Shown here piece after piece: positions 8,176 through 17,517 of a stretch of DNA of 64,000 nucleotides. Positions within the stretch are counted from its first letter, which is position 1. The number at the start of each line of letters is the position of its first letter. The translations under genes were made by a program, and so were the position numbers. Source of the stretch: Methylogaea oryzae (lineage in GTDB: Bacteria; Pseudomonadota; Gammaproteobacteria; Methylococcales; Methylococcaceae); the NCBI RefSeq assembly GCF_019669985.1, contig NZ_AP019782.1, forward strand, positions 2,970,001 to 3,034,000. Direction: 5' to 3'. The notes under the pieces were generated by a model. That model was given only the letters and a program-made list of their open reading frames with translations. It did no database searches and was not told the DNA's origin.

Positions 8176-10610
8176 GTGGTCGCCGCGCGCGACAGGGTGA
8201 ATTCGGCGATGGCCAAGGCGCGCTTGCAGCGCAGGCTTTGCTGCGGGCGATCCAACAGCACGCGGATTTCCTTGGTGAACTTGATGAGGCCCACCAGACC
8301 GATCCAGTGAGGCAGGTCTTCCCGCTCTTCCGCCGTCAGCGGGCTACGCTCGGCGTAGTGGCCGATGAAAGCGTCGAAGCGGGCGAAGTCGGCCAAGTGG
8401 ATGTATTTCTCCGCCAGGGAAAACTCGAACGCGCCGTCCACCACGTCCGCCATGCGCGGGCCGTAAAAAGCGTTGTTGAAATCGAAAAAACGCGGCTCGC
8501 CGCTGTCGGCCACGATGACGTTCTTGGGCGTGACGTCGCCATGGTTGTGCAGCGCGGCGCTGCGGGCGAACCAGCGGGCGCGGTTTTCGCCGGGAAAGCA
8601 GTGCATCGCCACCGGAGCCAGGGCGGCAAAGGCTTTCGCCACTTCCGGGGAATGCCCGCTGTTCTTTTGGTAGTTCTCGAAGGCCTTCAGCCACATCATG
8701 CAGGTGTCGTCGTAGGGAAACGACGTGTCCAACGCCAGGGGGCGCTCCATCTGCACGCGATGGACGTTCGCCAAAGCGGGAGCGATGCGCTCCAGGGCAT
8801 AGTCCGGGCGCTGCTGCACCTTGCCGGGAATGCGCTCGAACAATAGCGCCGGGAACCCCTCGACATAACCCTCGACGCCCTCCGGCACATGGCGGATACC
8901 GGCGGTGGGAATGCCGCGCTCCTTGAGCTGCGCCACCAGCTTTTCCTCGTAAACCGTATGTTCGGCCACCCGGTTGCTGGCGTAATTGCCGGACACTTTG
9001 AACAGCTTGAGCACCCAGGCTTGGCCGTCGGCGAAAACCTTGTACAAGGCGTTTTCGGTGGACACTTTCATCGATTCCACCGCCACCTGCCGGAAACCGT
9101 GCAACGCCGCCAGCCGCTGGCCGATGCGCTGCTCCTCCTCCCCGCGGTAGACGATGCCGTCCCGCGCCCGGTCGTAGAACAGCTGCGCCTTGAATTTGGC
9201 GAGGAAAGCGTCTTTTTCCTCCCGATGCCCCCTGGAAGGGAAATACACGTAGGCATCCAGCAAATGATGGATGAAAGGAATGTGCGGATAACGGCTTTTC
9301 CATTCGTCGGCGCCCGCGGCCAGGGGAATCTGGCCGACGTGGTAGATGGCGCAACGGTTGGAGGCTTCCGCCACGTAAAAATCCCAGGCGGCGGGAATAT
9401 CGTCCTCCCGCTCGGGGTCGATTTCCACCAGGATGTCGACGTCGGAACCCAGCTTGGCCAGCTTGCTGTGGACAAAGGGAGCGCTGTAGCGCCCCATGTC
9501 GCCGCGCAAGGCCGACCCCATCAAATGGATCTTGTCCACCGCGGCGTAAGCCGCCACGTCCCGCATCAGCGCCTCCCGCACCTGCTTCGCCAGCGCCGCC
9601 TGCTCGGGGGCGGGCAACACCTGCTTGTGCGGCTTGACGAACCCCAGCTGCGTGCCGTTCAGCAACGCCGACCAGGCGCGGTAGAGCTTGTCGGCGCTGG
9701 CCTTGCCGGTTTCAGCCGACGGGTTGTAGGGAAAGATCACCTGGCGGTTGGCCGGCGCGTAAAGCCAAGTTTGCGGGTCCGTATCCACCTGGCGCGCTTC
9801 GCCGGCGTTGACGGCAAAATAGAAGTCCAGCGCTTGGCACTTCAGCTGGTTCAGCTCGTCCACGTCCATGGCCTTGCCGAACTGGGCCAGGTAATCCGCC
9901 AGGCGCGTCGCCGATTTGGCGCCGCGCAGCCGCCGGTAATCCTGCGCCGTGCGCTGCGGGTCGGGGCGCACGATCACGCTCAAGCGCGGGCCTTGGTAGC
10001 GTTTTTCGACGGCTTCGTCTTTTTCCACGGCAAAGCCGATGTACTGGAAAATGTCGCGGATTTTGGGGATGTGGTATTGCGCCACGGCGATGCCCAGCAC
10101 TTCACCCGGCACATTGCCCGCATCCAGCAGATAGTCCACTTCGTTGGCGTCCAGCAGCTCCATCACCTCTTCGTAACTAGAGGCGTAAGGCCCGTCCACA
10201 TCCACCGCAGCGAACAGGCGGGCGATCTGGCGGAACTCGTCCTTGTCGATGAGGATTTTGTAATTGCGGTAGTGGAAGTGGTAGCCGTCGCCGCATTCCT
10301 CCAGGGAGAAGCGCTGCGGGTGGTACTTGACCTCGTGCTTCAGGCGCGACTCGGTCCAAATGCGCACGTCGTCCTGGTTGGCGTTGGCCAGCTTGCCGTC
10401 CTGGTAATTCTTTTCCCGGATGATCCCGAGCAATTCCCCGGACTGCTTGGCGAAAGTGTCGGCGAAATCCTCGAACTCGCCCCGGCTCAGCTCGATGCGC
10501 AGATCGCGGTAATGGATATGGATGTTTTCTTCCATGTCGAGGAAGAAATTGCGGTGGCGCGGTTTGCCGAGGATGTTGCCGCGATAGAGAACTTTCTTGA
10601 TGACGCCCAT
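8172..10610 (-). CDS. Nucleotidyltransferase-kinase fusion protein of unknown role
   Basis: An 812-residue cytoplasmic-looking protein. The N terminus holds a duplicated motif, HIHYRDLRIEL..EF (31-53) and HFHYRNYKILI..EF (111-133), that I cannot assign to a family. In the middle, MGS (364-366) and GSDVDILVEID (388-398) look like a DNA-polymerase-beta-type nucleotidyltransferase site with a long insertion. The C terminus (about 510-770) looks like an aminoglycoside-phosphotransferase-type kinase: Lys535 in VLKLF, catalytic loop HGDVTPKN at 690-697, and DFN at 710-712. It starts 15 bases after the adaptor gene with an AAGGA ribosome site and ends overlapping the protease gene. It may nucleotidylate or phosphorylate a glycan, lipid or the exported protein; no substrate can be named. 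Confidence 0.7.
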   Translation of the reverse strand: MGVIKKVLYRGNILGKPRHRNFFLDMEENIHIHYRDLRIELSRGEFEDFADTFAKQSGELLGIIREKNYQDGKLANANQDDVRIWTESRLKHEVKYHPQRFSLEECGDGYHFHYRNYKILIDKDEFRQIARLFAAVDVDGPYASSYEEVMELLDANEVDYLLDAGNVPGEVLGIAVAQYHIPKIRDIFQYIGFAVEKDEAVEKRYQGPRLSVIVRPDPQRTAQDYRRLRGAKSATRLADYLAQFGKAMDVDELNQLKCQALDFYFAVNAGEARQVDTDPQTWLYAPANRQVIFPYNPSAETGKASADKLYRAWSALLNGTQLGFVKPHKQVLPAPEQAALAKQVREALMRDVAAYAAVDKIHLMGSALRGDMGRYSAPFVHSKLAKLGSDVDILVEIDPEREDDIPAAWDFYVAEASNRCAIYHVGQIPLAAGADEWKSRYPHIPFIHHLLDAYVYFPSRGHREEKDAFLAKFKAQLFYDRARDGIVYRGEEEQRIGQRLAALHGFRQVAVESMKVSTENALYKVFADGQAWVLKLFKVSGNYASNRVAEHTVYEEKLVAQLKERGIPTAGIRHVPEGVEGYVEGFPALLFERIPGKVQQRPDYALERIAPALANVHRVQMERPLALDTSFPYDDTCMMWLKAFENYQKNSGHSPEVAKAFAALAPVAMHCFPGENRARWFARSAALHNHGDVTPKNVIVADSGEPRFFDFNNAFYGPRMADVVDGAFEFSLAEKYIHLADFARFDAFIGHYAERSPLTAEEREDLPHWIGLVGLIKFTKEIRVLLDRPQQSLRCKRALAIAEFTLSRAATT

Positions 10611-10625
10611 GGATGATCCTTAGCG

Positions 10626-11996
10626 TTAGCGCTCGTGGAAAGAGCGCGTGACCACGTCGATGACGGGCTTGGAAAGGTAGGCCAACACGGTCTTCTCGCC
10701 GGTGAGGATTTCCGCCTCCACCCCCATGCCCGGTTGCAGCAGGTTGCGGCCGGGGGTTTTGCCGACGTAGGGATGATCCAGCGTCACCCAGCCGCGATAA
10801 AAGGTTTGGTTGCTGTCGTCGGTGGTGCTGGAAGCGGCCACGCGCTTCAAGACGCCGGTGGCGAAACCGTAGCGGGAGTAATCGAAACTGAGCACCTTGA
10901 GATTCACCCGCTGGTCCGCTCTGACGTAACCGATGTCCTTGGGCTGGATGTGGATTTCCGCCTCCAGGGGCATGTCGTCGGGCACGATCTGCATCAGCAC
11001 CGCGCCCGGCTGGATCACCTGCCCCAGGGTGAGCACCTTCAGGTCCTGCACGTAGCCGCGATGGGGAGCGGTGATGACCAAACGATGCACCTTGGCCTTG
11101 AGGTGCTGGATGGACTCCTCCACCTCGGCGATTTGGGCGCGCACCGAGCCCATTTCGTTGAGGGCGTCGTGGCGCAATTGGTTGATGGTGTCCTCGCGGC
11201 GGTTGAGGGTTTCCGCCAATTCCTGCTGGGAAACGCCGATATCCTCCCGGATGCGGGTTACCTCGCTGTCCGCCGTCACTTTGGCCCGCAGCGTTTCCAG
11301 CAGGACGGTGCGCTTGACCAACTGGCGGGCGGCCAGGTCTTCGCGCATGCGCACCATTTCCCCGGTCAGCGCCTGGTGCTGCTTGGCGGCGGCCAAAGCG
11401 GTCTGCGATTGGGCGATACGCTGTTTACGCTGCTCGATCTGGCGATCGAGTATGGACAGGGTGGAGTCGCGCGTGGCGATCTGGTTGCGGTAAATCGTCA
11501 CCTGGTCCGCCAGCAAATCGGCGTATGGCCCCGCCAAGGAGCGGAAATCCGGCTCGCGCCCGTCGGCGAAGGCGCTGAGCCGCTCGGCGCGCAGCTTGAG
11601 GGCGACCAGGCGCGCCGCCGTCTGGCGCAGCTCCGCCTGGGCCTGGCTGCCGTCCAGGCGCAGCAGCACCTGGCCTTCCTGCACCAGCATGCGCTCCTCG
11701 GCCAGGATTTCCTGCACCACGCCGCCGTCCAAGTGCTGCACCGTCTTGCTTTTGCCGATAGGAATGACCTCCCCGGGCGCCCTCGCCACCTCGGTAACGT
11801 GAGTCAGGCTGGCCCAGAGGAAAAACAGCACGACGATCACCGCGCCCAAGCCCAGCATGGGGCGGATGAAGTCGGGGATGAACTCCTCTTCGATGTGCAC
11901 GCTGTCCGCCAGCAAGTGGCGCTGACGGCTGCCCAGGCGAATGGGCGAATTTTCCGCGGCGTCCGGAGTATCCAGTGGAGGGGGCTGTTTACGCAT
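10626..11996 (-). CDS. HlyD-type membrane fusion protein of a type I secretion system
   Basis: A 456-residue periplasmic adaptor. Residues about 40-60 form one transmembrane helix. A short lipoyl-like segment follows (GEVIPIGKSKTVQHLDGGVV, about 75-95), then a long alpha-helical hairpin (about 130-290) and a beta-barrel region with the HlyD-family motif GxVxxLKV near 310. It should bridge the inner-membrane ABC exporter to the TolC-like protein. The frame is open for 52 codons further upstream, but the ATG at 11996 is chosen because it overlaps the exporter stop as TAATG, the usual arrangement in this operon. Confidence 0.9.
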   Translation of the reverse strand: MRKQPPPLDTPDAAENSPIRLGSRQRHLLADSVHIEEEFIPDFIRPMLGLGAVIVVLFFLWASLTHVTEVARAPGEVIPIGKSKTVQHLDGGVVQEILAEERMLVQEGQVLLRLDGSQAQAELRQTAARLVALKLRAERLSAFADGREPDFRSLAGPYADLLADQVTIYRNQIATRDSTLSILDRQIEQRKQRIAQSQTALAAAKQHQALTGEMVRMREDLAARQLVKRTVLLETLRAKVTADSEVTRIREDIGVSQQELAETLNRREDTINQLRHDALNEMGSVRAQIAEVEESIQHLKAKVHRLVITAPHRGYVQDLKVLTLGQVIQPGAVLMQIVPDDMPLEAEIHIQPKDIGYVRADQRVNLKVLSFDYSRYGFATGVLKRVAASSTTDDSNQTFYRGWVTLDHPYVGKTPGRNLLQPGMGVEAEILTGEKTVLAYLSKPVIDVVTRSFHER

Positions 11997-14900
11997 TATT
12001 TTGGCGTCCCGGGAATCAACCTTCCCTTGATGCTGTCGAAAGGGCCCATGGCCGCGACGGAACCGCGTTCCAGGTAAATCGTAATATCGGCCAAGCGCAT
12101 GTGGGCGGGGCGGTGGGAAACGATCAACAAAGTCGAGCGCCCGCGCAACCATTCGATGCAGCGCTGCAACGCCTGTTCGCCGGCCTCGTCCATGCCGGTG
12201 CCGGGCTCGTCCATGATCACCACCGGCGCCGGCTTGAGCACCGCCCGCGCCAGCGCCAGCCGCTGGCGGAAACCGTTGGGCAGCAATTCCGATTGGCTAT
12301 TGGAAATGCGCGTGGCGAAACCGCGCGGCATGGACTCGATTTCCGTCCGCAAACCGGCCATTTCCGCGGCCCATTGCACTTCGGCCTCGGTGGCGGAAGG
12401 ATGGGCCAGGCGCAAATTCTGGCTGATGGTGCCGTAGAAAATATCGCACACCTGCGGCATGTAGCTGATGCGGGCGCGCAGGTCGGCCACCGTCAGCTGG
12501 CGGATGTCCACGCCGTCCAGGCGGATGGTGCCCGCCTGCGGCACGAAAGCCCGGATCAGCAGCTTGAGGACGGTCGACTTGCCCGAGCCGTTGGGACCGG
12601 CGATCACCACCACCTGGCCGGGCTCGACGTTGAAATTCACCCCCAGCAGGGTGGGGTCGGCGTCGTGCATATAACGGAAGGAGACGCGGGAAAAGCCGAT
12701 AGCGCCCAGGGAAGCCGGACGAATGGTCTGGTGCACCCCGCCGTCCCCTTCGATGGCCAAGCGCATCAGGTTTTGCACCTGCTGCATGCTGGAGCGGATC
12801 TTCACCATGGACGTGGCGGCCAGAAAAAGATTCTGCATGGGACTGATCAAACGCCACACCAGCATCATGGTGGCCATCATGGTTCCGCTGCTGATTCCGC
12901 CTTGTATCGAACTGAGCGCGGACACCACCAGCACCGAAAACCCGGACAAGCTGCCCACCACTTGGGCGGAACCGCTGAGGCGCGAATGCACCTGGGCGTC
13001 GAGATAGTTGGCCATGACCGCCTTGCCGCTCAAGTCGCGGTAGCGCTCCACCCAGATAGCGCGGCTGCCGGTGCCGCGGACGGCGTTCATCTGCGTCAGC
13101 GCTTCGTCGAGAAATTCCGCGCGCAAGCTAGAGGCCTGGGACGATCGGGCGATGGCCCGCTCGCTGACGCCCCGGGTGGCCAGGCCCAGCAGGAAAAACA
13201 CCAGGCCCGAGCCGAGCACCGCCAGCAGCGCCCAGGGGTTGATCGCGCCGATGGCAGCCACCATCAGCAGGTTGGCGGGCATGTCGAAGGCGATCACCGC
13301 CAGGGGGCCGAGGAAAAAATCGCGCATGCTTTCGAAATTGCGCAAACGCCCCACTTGGCGGCGCACCGACACGTTGCCGGTAGCGCTGGCCGGCAAGTTG
13401 ATCACCCGGCTGAACACGCTGGTCCCGACGATATAGTCGGCCCGTCCGCCGGTGTGGGCGATCACCCGCCCGCGCAGGCTGCGCACGTGGAAATCCATGG
13501 CCAGCACGATCAATACGCCGAACAGCAGGTAAGTCTCCATGCGCACGTCACCCGCCGGCAAAATCCGATCGTAGACGCTACGGACGAACAACGGCGGAGC
13601 CAAGGCGAACACGGTGTTTAGCACGGTCAGGACGAAAGCCAGGACGATGTGGCGGCGGAAGCGCCGCAGCAAAGCGCCGAAAAAATTGGTTTCATGGCGC
13701 GAGAGGACGGTAACCTTCTCCTGCTCCTTGAAAACATAAACCCGTCCGGGACCGGCGTCGGCCGGCAGCGCCGTCTCGCCGGCCACGCCGCTGTCGAAAC
13801 AGCGCACGCGTCCGTCCGGCAACCGCTCCAGGACGACCTTGGCCGGCGCCTTCTCGGGAACGAACAAGCAGGGCATCAGGCGGGGATCGAGCCCCGCCAG
13901 GGTGCCGGCGAAATCGTAGGGCGGCATGCCCAAATTGGCCATGGTGGCGCACAGGCCGGAAATGTCCAGGCTGCGTTGCATATGCGGCATGGCCACCATC
14001 AGCTGCCTGGCGCCGCCTTGCCAGCCGATGGCGCGCAACAGCGGCGAGACGCACAGGGACAGGTCCGACTCTTCGTCGTAGTGCTCGCGGATGATGGTGG
14101 AAAAATCGTCCGCGGGGGGCGGCCTATCCCTGACGGCAGACCCGGCGTTTTCCGTATTGGCGGCGGCGAACGAAGCGGCGGCGAATCCCTCCACCAGCTT
14201 GCCGTCGGCGATGCGCAGGGTGCGGTCGGCGAGTTTGTGCCAGGAAGGGCGGTGGGTGATGAGCACGACGGTGCAACGGCCCTTGAGCTGCTTCACGTAC
14301 TCCAGCAAACGCTGGTCGCCTTCCATGTCCAGGGAGTTGTTGGCCTCGTCGAACAGGATGACGCTGGGATTTTTCGCCAGCACGCGAGCGATGGCGATGA
14401 TTTGCCGAACGCCGGTCGGCAAGCTTTCGGAACTGGCCTCCCCCAGCGGCGTTTCATAACCCAGCTTCATGCCGGCCACCAAGCGATCCAGTCCCAGCTG
14501 CGCGGCGATGCCCAGGGCGATCTCTTTCCGGTCGTCCTCGAACATGGTCATGTTGTCCAACAGCGTGCCGGCGATCAACGCCCCCGTCTGTGGCAACAGG
14601 CCGATTTCCCGTTGCACGCTGTCGGCGCAAAACTCGCTCAAGCTATGGCCGTCCGCCAGGACTAGCCCCTCGTCCGGCTGATTCATGCCGTTCAACAACG
14701 ACATCAGGCTCGACTTGCCGCTGCCGCTGTCCCCTTGGATGGCGATGCATTCGCCGGCGCGTATGGTCAAGCAGAGGTCGTCGAAAATCGGCGCTCCCGC
14801 TTTGCGCCGCAAGGTCACGTTGCGCAACTCCAATCCGCCGCGCACCGGCGGCAGGGCCGGCTTGGCCGGGTCGTCCACCAGGGGCATATCGGCAATTTCC

Positions 14901-15862
14901 TTGAGGCGGGCCTGGGCCGCCACGAAGGACTGGTAACGGGACCAGATGGTCAAACCGCGCCGCAGCGGCTGCAGGGAGCGCACGGCCAGCAACATGCAGG
15001 CGGCCAGTCCGCCGGGCGTCATCTGTCCCGCCAGCACGCCCAAGGCGCCGGCGAACACGATGCCGACGATCATGATCTGGGAAAACAGCGTCCCCATGGC
15101 GGAGGCCATGGCGCTGCCGTAGGACATGGTCTGGCTCATTTCGGCGTTGGCCGCCTGCAAGCGCTCGTGGCGGCGCTCCATCTGCGCCTCCATGGCCATG
15201 GTCTTCACCGAATGGATGCCGGACAACACCTCCACCAGGAAATTGTGGCGCCGGTCGTTGGCGATATGGCGGTTTTCCACATGGCGCTGCAACCAGGCGC
15301 CGAAGCGGGCGATGGCGTAAATGAAAATGCTCAGCAGCGTCCCGGGCACCAGCACCAGCCAACCGCCGATGGTGTAGATCATGGCGAGAAAGATCAGCAC
15401 GAACGGGATGTCGAACAGCACCAGCAGCGCCTGGCCGGAATAGAACTCGGCCACCCTGGCCGTGGCGGCGATGCGCTCGGCGTGAGCCCCCGACTCCTCC
15501 TGCTGCAAGCGCTGCAAGGACACGCGCATGAGCCGGTCGAGGGCTTCCACGCTGGCCTTGTGCTCGAAACGGGCGCCCAGCCAACCGGTCACCACGCCGT
15601 TCACCTCGCGCAGGATTTCCTCCATCACCAGGGCGAAAACGGCGCCGATAGCGAGGATGGCCAAGGTTTCCATGGATTGGTTGAGCACCACGCGATCCAT
15701 GATTTGCAGGATTGCCATGGGCAGCGCCAAACCGAGGACGTTGTACAACAAGGCCGCCAGGGCCAGCACCGGCAGCACGCGCCGCAGCTCCGGCGAGCGG
15801 AACACGTCCAACAGAGGCGAATCGCGGAACGACTGCAACGGGAAACGCGGCCACGCCATCAT
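11996..15862 (-). CDS. Two ABC exporters fused in one polypeptide (type I secretion)
   Basis: A 1288-residue protein with two complete exporter halves. Half one has membrane segments at about 25-290 and a nucleotide-binding domain with Walker A GDSGSGKS (377-384) and Walker B VILFDEA (501-507). Residues about 590-705 resemble a degenerate C39-like domain, as found at the N terminus of LapB-type exporters. Half two has membrane segments (730-1000), Walker A GPNGSGKS (1089-1096) and Walker B VVIMDEP (1214-1220). Both signature loops deviate from LSGGQ: LPTGVRQ at 481-487 and LPNGFRQ at 1194-1200. H-loop histidines are present at 537 and 1250. The ATG at 15862 overlaps the regulator stop as ATGA. 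Normal type I exporters are homodimers of about 700 residues, so this is a natural tandem dimer. Confidence 0.9.
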   Translation of the reverse strand: MMAWPRFPLQSFRDSPLLDVFRSPELRRVLPVLALAALLYNVLGLALPMAILQIMDRVVLNQSMETLAILAIGAVFALVMEEILREVNGVVTGWLGARFEHKASVEALDRLMRVSLQRLQQEESGAHAERIAATARVAEFYSGQALLVLFDIPFVLIFLAMIYTIGGWLVLVPGTLLSIFIYAIARFGAWLQRHVENRHIANDRRHNFLVEVLSGIHSVKTMAMEAQMERRHERLQAANAEMSQTMSYGSAMASAMGTLFSQIMIVGIVFAGALGVLAGQMTPGGLAACMLLAVRSLQPLRRGLTIWSRYQSFVAAQARLKEIADMPLVDDPAKPALPPVRGGLELRNVTLRRKAGAPIFDDLCLTIRAGECIAIQGDSGSGKSSLMSLLNGMNQPDEGLVLADGHSLSEFCADSVQREIGLLPQTGALIAGTLLDNMTMFEDDRKEIALGIAAQLGLDRLVAGMKLGYETPLGEASSESLPTGVRQIIAIARVLAKNPSVILFDEANNSLDMEGDQRLLEYVKQLKGRCTVVLITHRPSWHKLADRTLRIADGKLVEGFAAASFAAANTENAGSAVRDRPPPADDFSTIIREHYDEESDLSLCVSPLLRAIGWQGGARQLMVAMPHMQRSLDISGLCATMANLGMPPYDFAGTLAGLDPRLMPCLFVPEKAPAKVVLERLPDGRVRCFDSGVAGETALPADAGPGRVYVFKEQEKVTVLSRHETNFFGALLRRFRRHIVLAFVLTVLNTVFALAPPLFVRSVYDRILPAGDVRMETYLLFGVLIVLAMDFHVRSLRGRVIAHTGGRADYIVGTSVFSRVINLPASATGNVSVRRQVGRLRNFESMRDFFLGPLAVIAFDMPANLLMVAAIGAINPWALLAVLGSGLVFFLLGLATRGVSERAIARSSQASSLRAEFLDEALTQMNAVRGTGSRAIWVERYRDLSGKAVMANYLDAQVHSRLSGSAQVVGSLSGFSVLVVSALSSIQGGISSGTMMATMMLVWRLISPMQNLFLAATSMVKIRSSMQQVQNLMRLAIEGDGGVHQTIRPASLGAIGFSRVSFRYMHDADPTLLGVNFNVEPGQVVVIAGPNGSGKSTVLKLLIRAFVPQAGTIRLDGVDIRQLTVADLRARISYMPQVCDIFYGTISQNLRLAHPSATEAEVQWAAEMAGLRTEIESMPRGFATRISNSQSELLPNGFRQRLALARAVLKPAPVVIMDEPGTGMDEAGEQALQRCIEWLRGRSTLLIVSHRPAHMRLADITIYLERGSVAAMGPFDSIKGRLIPGTPK

Positions 15863-17517
15863 TCGACTCCGGACTGCTCCACCGCCAACCGCAGCAAAGG
15901 GTGGGCGAAACTCAAGCCGCCCTGCTCGTCCCGCGACAACACGCCCCCGGCCGCCGCCTGCTCGATGGCGTAGCGCAAGGCCTCCGGCGTTTCCCGCAAG
16001 GCGGCGGCGATTTCGGCCTCGCCGCAAGGCGTCGCCGCGCGAGCCAACTGGCGCAACAGAACGCGGTCCAGGCCCAGGCTATCCATGCGGGCGCCGATCA
16101 CCACGCGCAAGGCCAACGGCAAAGCGCCCTCCCCGCGGTGGCGGGCCAATTCCACGGCGAACAACGGCACGCCGGCGGCTTGCCGCGCCACGGACGCCGC
16201 TTGGTCGGCGTCCTGCGAACAGGGCAGTTGCGCCACCAGCGCCTCCATGGCCTCCAGGGGCAAACGCCCCAGCTTGAACTGAGCGCTGGGCCGCGCCGCC
16301 GATTTGGGGAATTTGCGGGCGGTCACGACCACCAGCTTGCCCTGGGCCCGGGCGGCCTGCTCGGTCAGCCGGGCCAGGGCGTCCGCCGCCAGCAGGTGGC
16401 CGTCGTCCACGATCACCGCAGACGGAGGGCGGCGGGGCGCGGCGGCTAGGCTGCGCGACAAGGTCTGCGGCCCGCAGGGGATGCCGTCGGGAAAGCGGTA
16501 CAAGCCGCTCAGCCGGCTCTCCGGCTGGCAAACGAAATGCTGCGCCTCGCCGCCGAGCGAACGGCAGCGCTCCGCCACGTGGCGGCACAAGCGCGACTTG
16601 CCCATGCCGGTTTCGCCCTCGATATAAACCAGCCGGCCATGGCCCTGGGCCGCTTCGGCCAACAGGTCTTCCAGGCAGGCCAGCTCCTCGTCCCTGCCGG
16701 CCAGGGGCGGCTCGCCGCCGCCGGCCGGCCACGGCAACCGCTCCACCGCCTCGAAGGACAAGGCGGACAGGGTGAAGCCGGTGGCGCCGGGCCCCAGCAC
16801 CCGCAGGAGATTCTCCGCCGCCGCGCCCAGCACGATCCGACCGGGCGCCGCGCCGTCCGCCAGATCCCGCGACTGGGCGATCACGCTGCTCGCGACCGCC
16901 TCCCCGGACCAACCGCCGCGCCGGTGCATGCTGGCAATGGCGAGCCCCGCCGTCAGTCCGCCGCGCAAGCCGGCGCGCGCCTCGGCGCATTCGGCCAGCG
17001 CGTCGAACGCCGTGCCGGCGGCGCGCAGGGCCTTGTACACGTCCTGCTCCGTGGCGCGCTGCAAGCCGAAAATCAAGTCGCCGGCGTTGTCCTTGCGCGC
17101 CAGGAACAGGGCGTCGTGCTCGAAAGCAAACGCCGAAAGCGTTTTGTGCAGCAAACCCACGGCGTCCGGGGACGCGTTGCCGGGCAAGCCGAGGCTCAAC
17201 ACCACGCAAGGCCGCCGCTCCAGCAGGCCGTCGATCACGGGAGGACGCTCGGTCGGCGCTTCGGCCGCCAAATTCAGCCCTTGGGACACGGCCATGGTGC
17301 GGTTGCGCACGTGGAGTTTTTTGAACAACGCCACCACGTGCTGCTTGACCGTGCCCAAGCCGATGCCCAATTCGTTGGCGATTTCCTTGTTCACCTTGCC
17401 GGCTTTCAGCAATTCCAGAATTTGCCGCTGGCGCGGGCTCAGCTCGGGCTGGTCGCCCGCCCGGCTCAGGGCGTTCGCCATGGCAAGCCCGTCAAACGGC
17501 TCGCGGCCCGTGCTCAC
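15859..17517 (-). CDS. LuxR-type regulator with cyclase-like and ATPase domains in unusual order
   Basis: A 552-residue protein. A LuxR-type helix-turn-helix lies at the N terminus (about 25-80; ELSPRQRQILELL then NKEIANELGIGLGTVKQHV). Residues 103-240 resemble the fold of class III nucleotide cyclases, without clear catalytic metal residues. An AAA-type ATPase follows with Walker A GETGMGKS (301-308) and a VIVDDGH segment like Walker B. Large LuxR ATPases of the LAL type carry the helix-turn-helix at the C terminus, so this order is inverted. The GTG start overlaps the TolC stop (GTGA). It probably regulates this operon or senses secretion state; the signal is unknown. Confidence 0.8.
   Translation of the reverse strand: MSTGREPFDGLAMANALSRAGDQPELSPRQRQILELLKAGKVNKEIANELGIGLGTVKQHVVALFKKLHVRNRTMAVSQGLNLAAEAPTERPPVIDGLLERRPCVVLSLGLPGNASPDAVGLLHKTLSAFAFEHDALFLARKDNAGDLIFGLQRATEQDVYKALRAAGTAFDALAECAEARAGLRGGLTAGLAIASMHRRGGWSGEAVASSVIAQSRDLADGAAPGRIVLGAAAENLLRVLGPGATGFTLSALSFEAVERLPWPAGGGEPPLAGRDEELACLEDLLAEAAQGHGRLVYIEGETGMGKSRLCRHVAERCRSLGGEAQHFVCQPESRLSGLYRFPDGIPCGPQTLSRSLAAAPRRPPSAVIVDDGHLLAADALARLTEQAARAQGKLVVVTARKFPKSAARPSAQFKLGRLPLEAMEALVAQLPCSQDADQAASVARQAAGVPLFAVELARHRGEGALPLALRVVIGARMDSLGLDRVLLRQLARAATPCGEAEIAAALRETPEALRYAIEQAAAGGVLSRDEQGGLSFAHPLLRLAVEQSGVE

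Noticed and set aside
10626-12152. Upstream extension of the HlyD-type gene to 12152
   Set aside because: The extra 52 codons lie inside the exporter gene and look non-coding; the TAATG overlap at 11996 fits the operon pattern.
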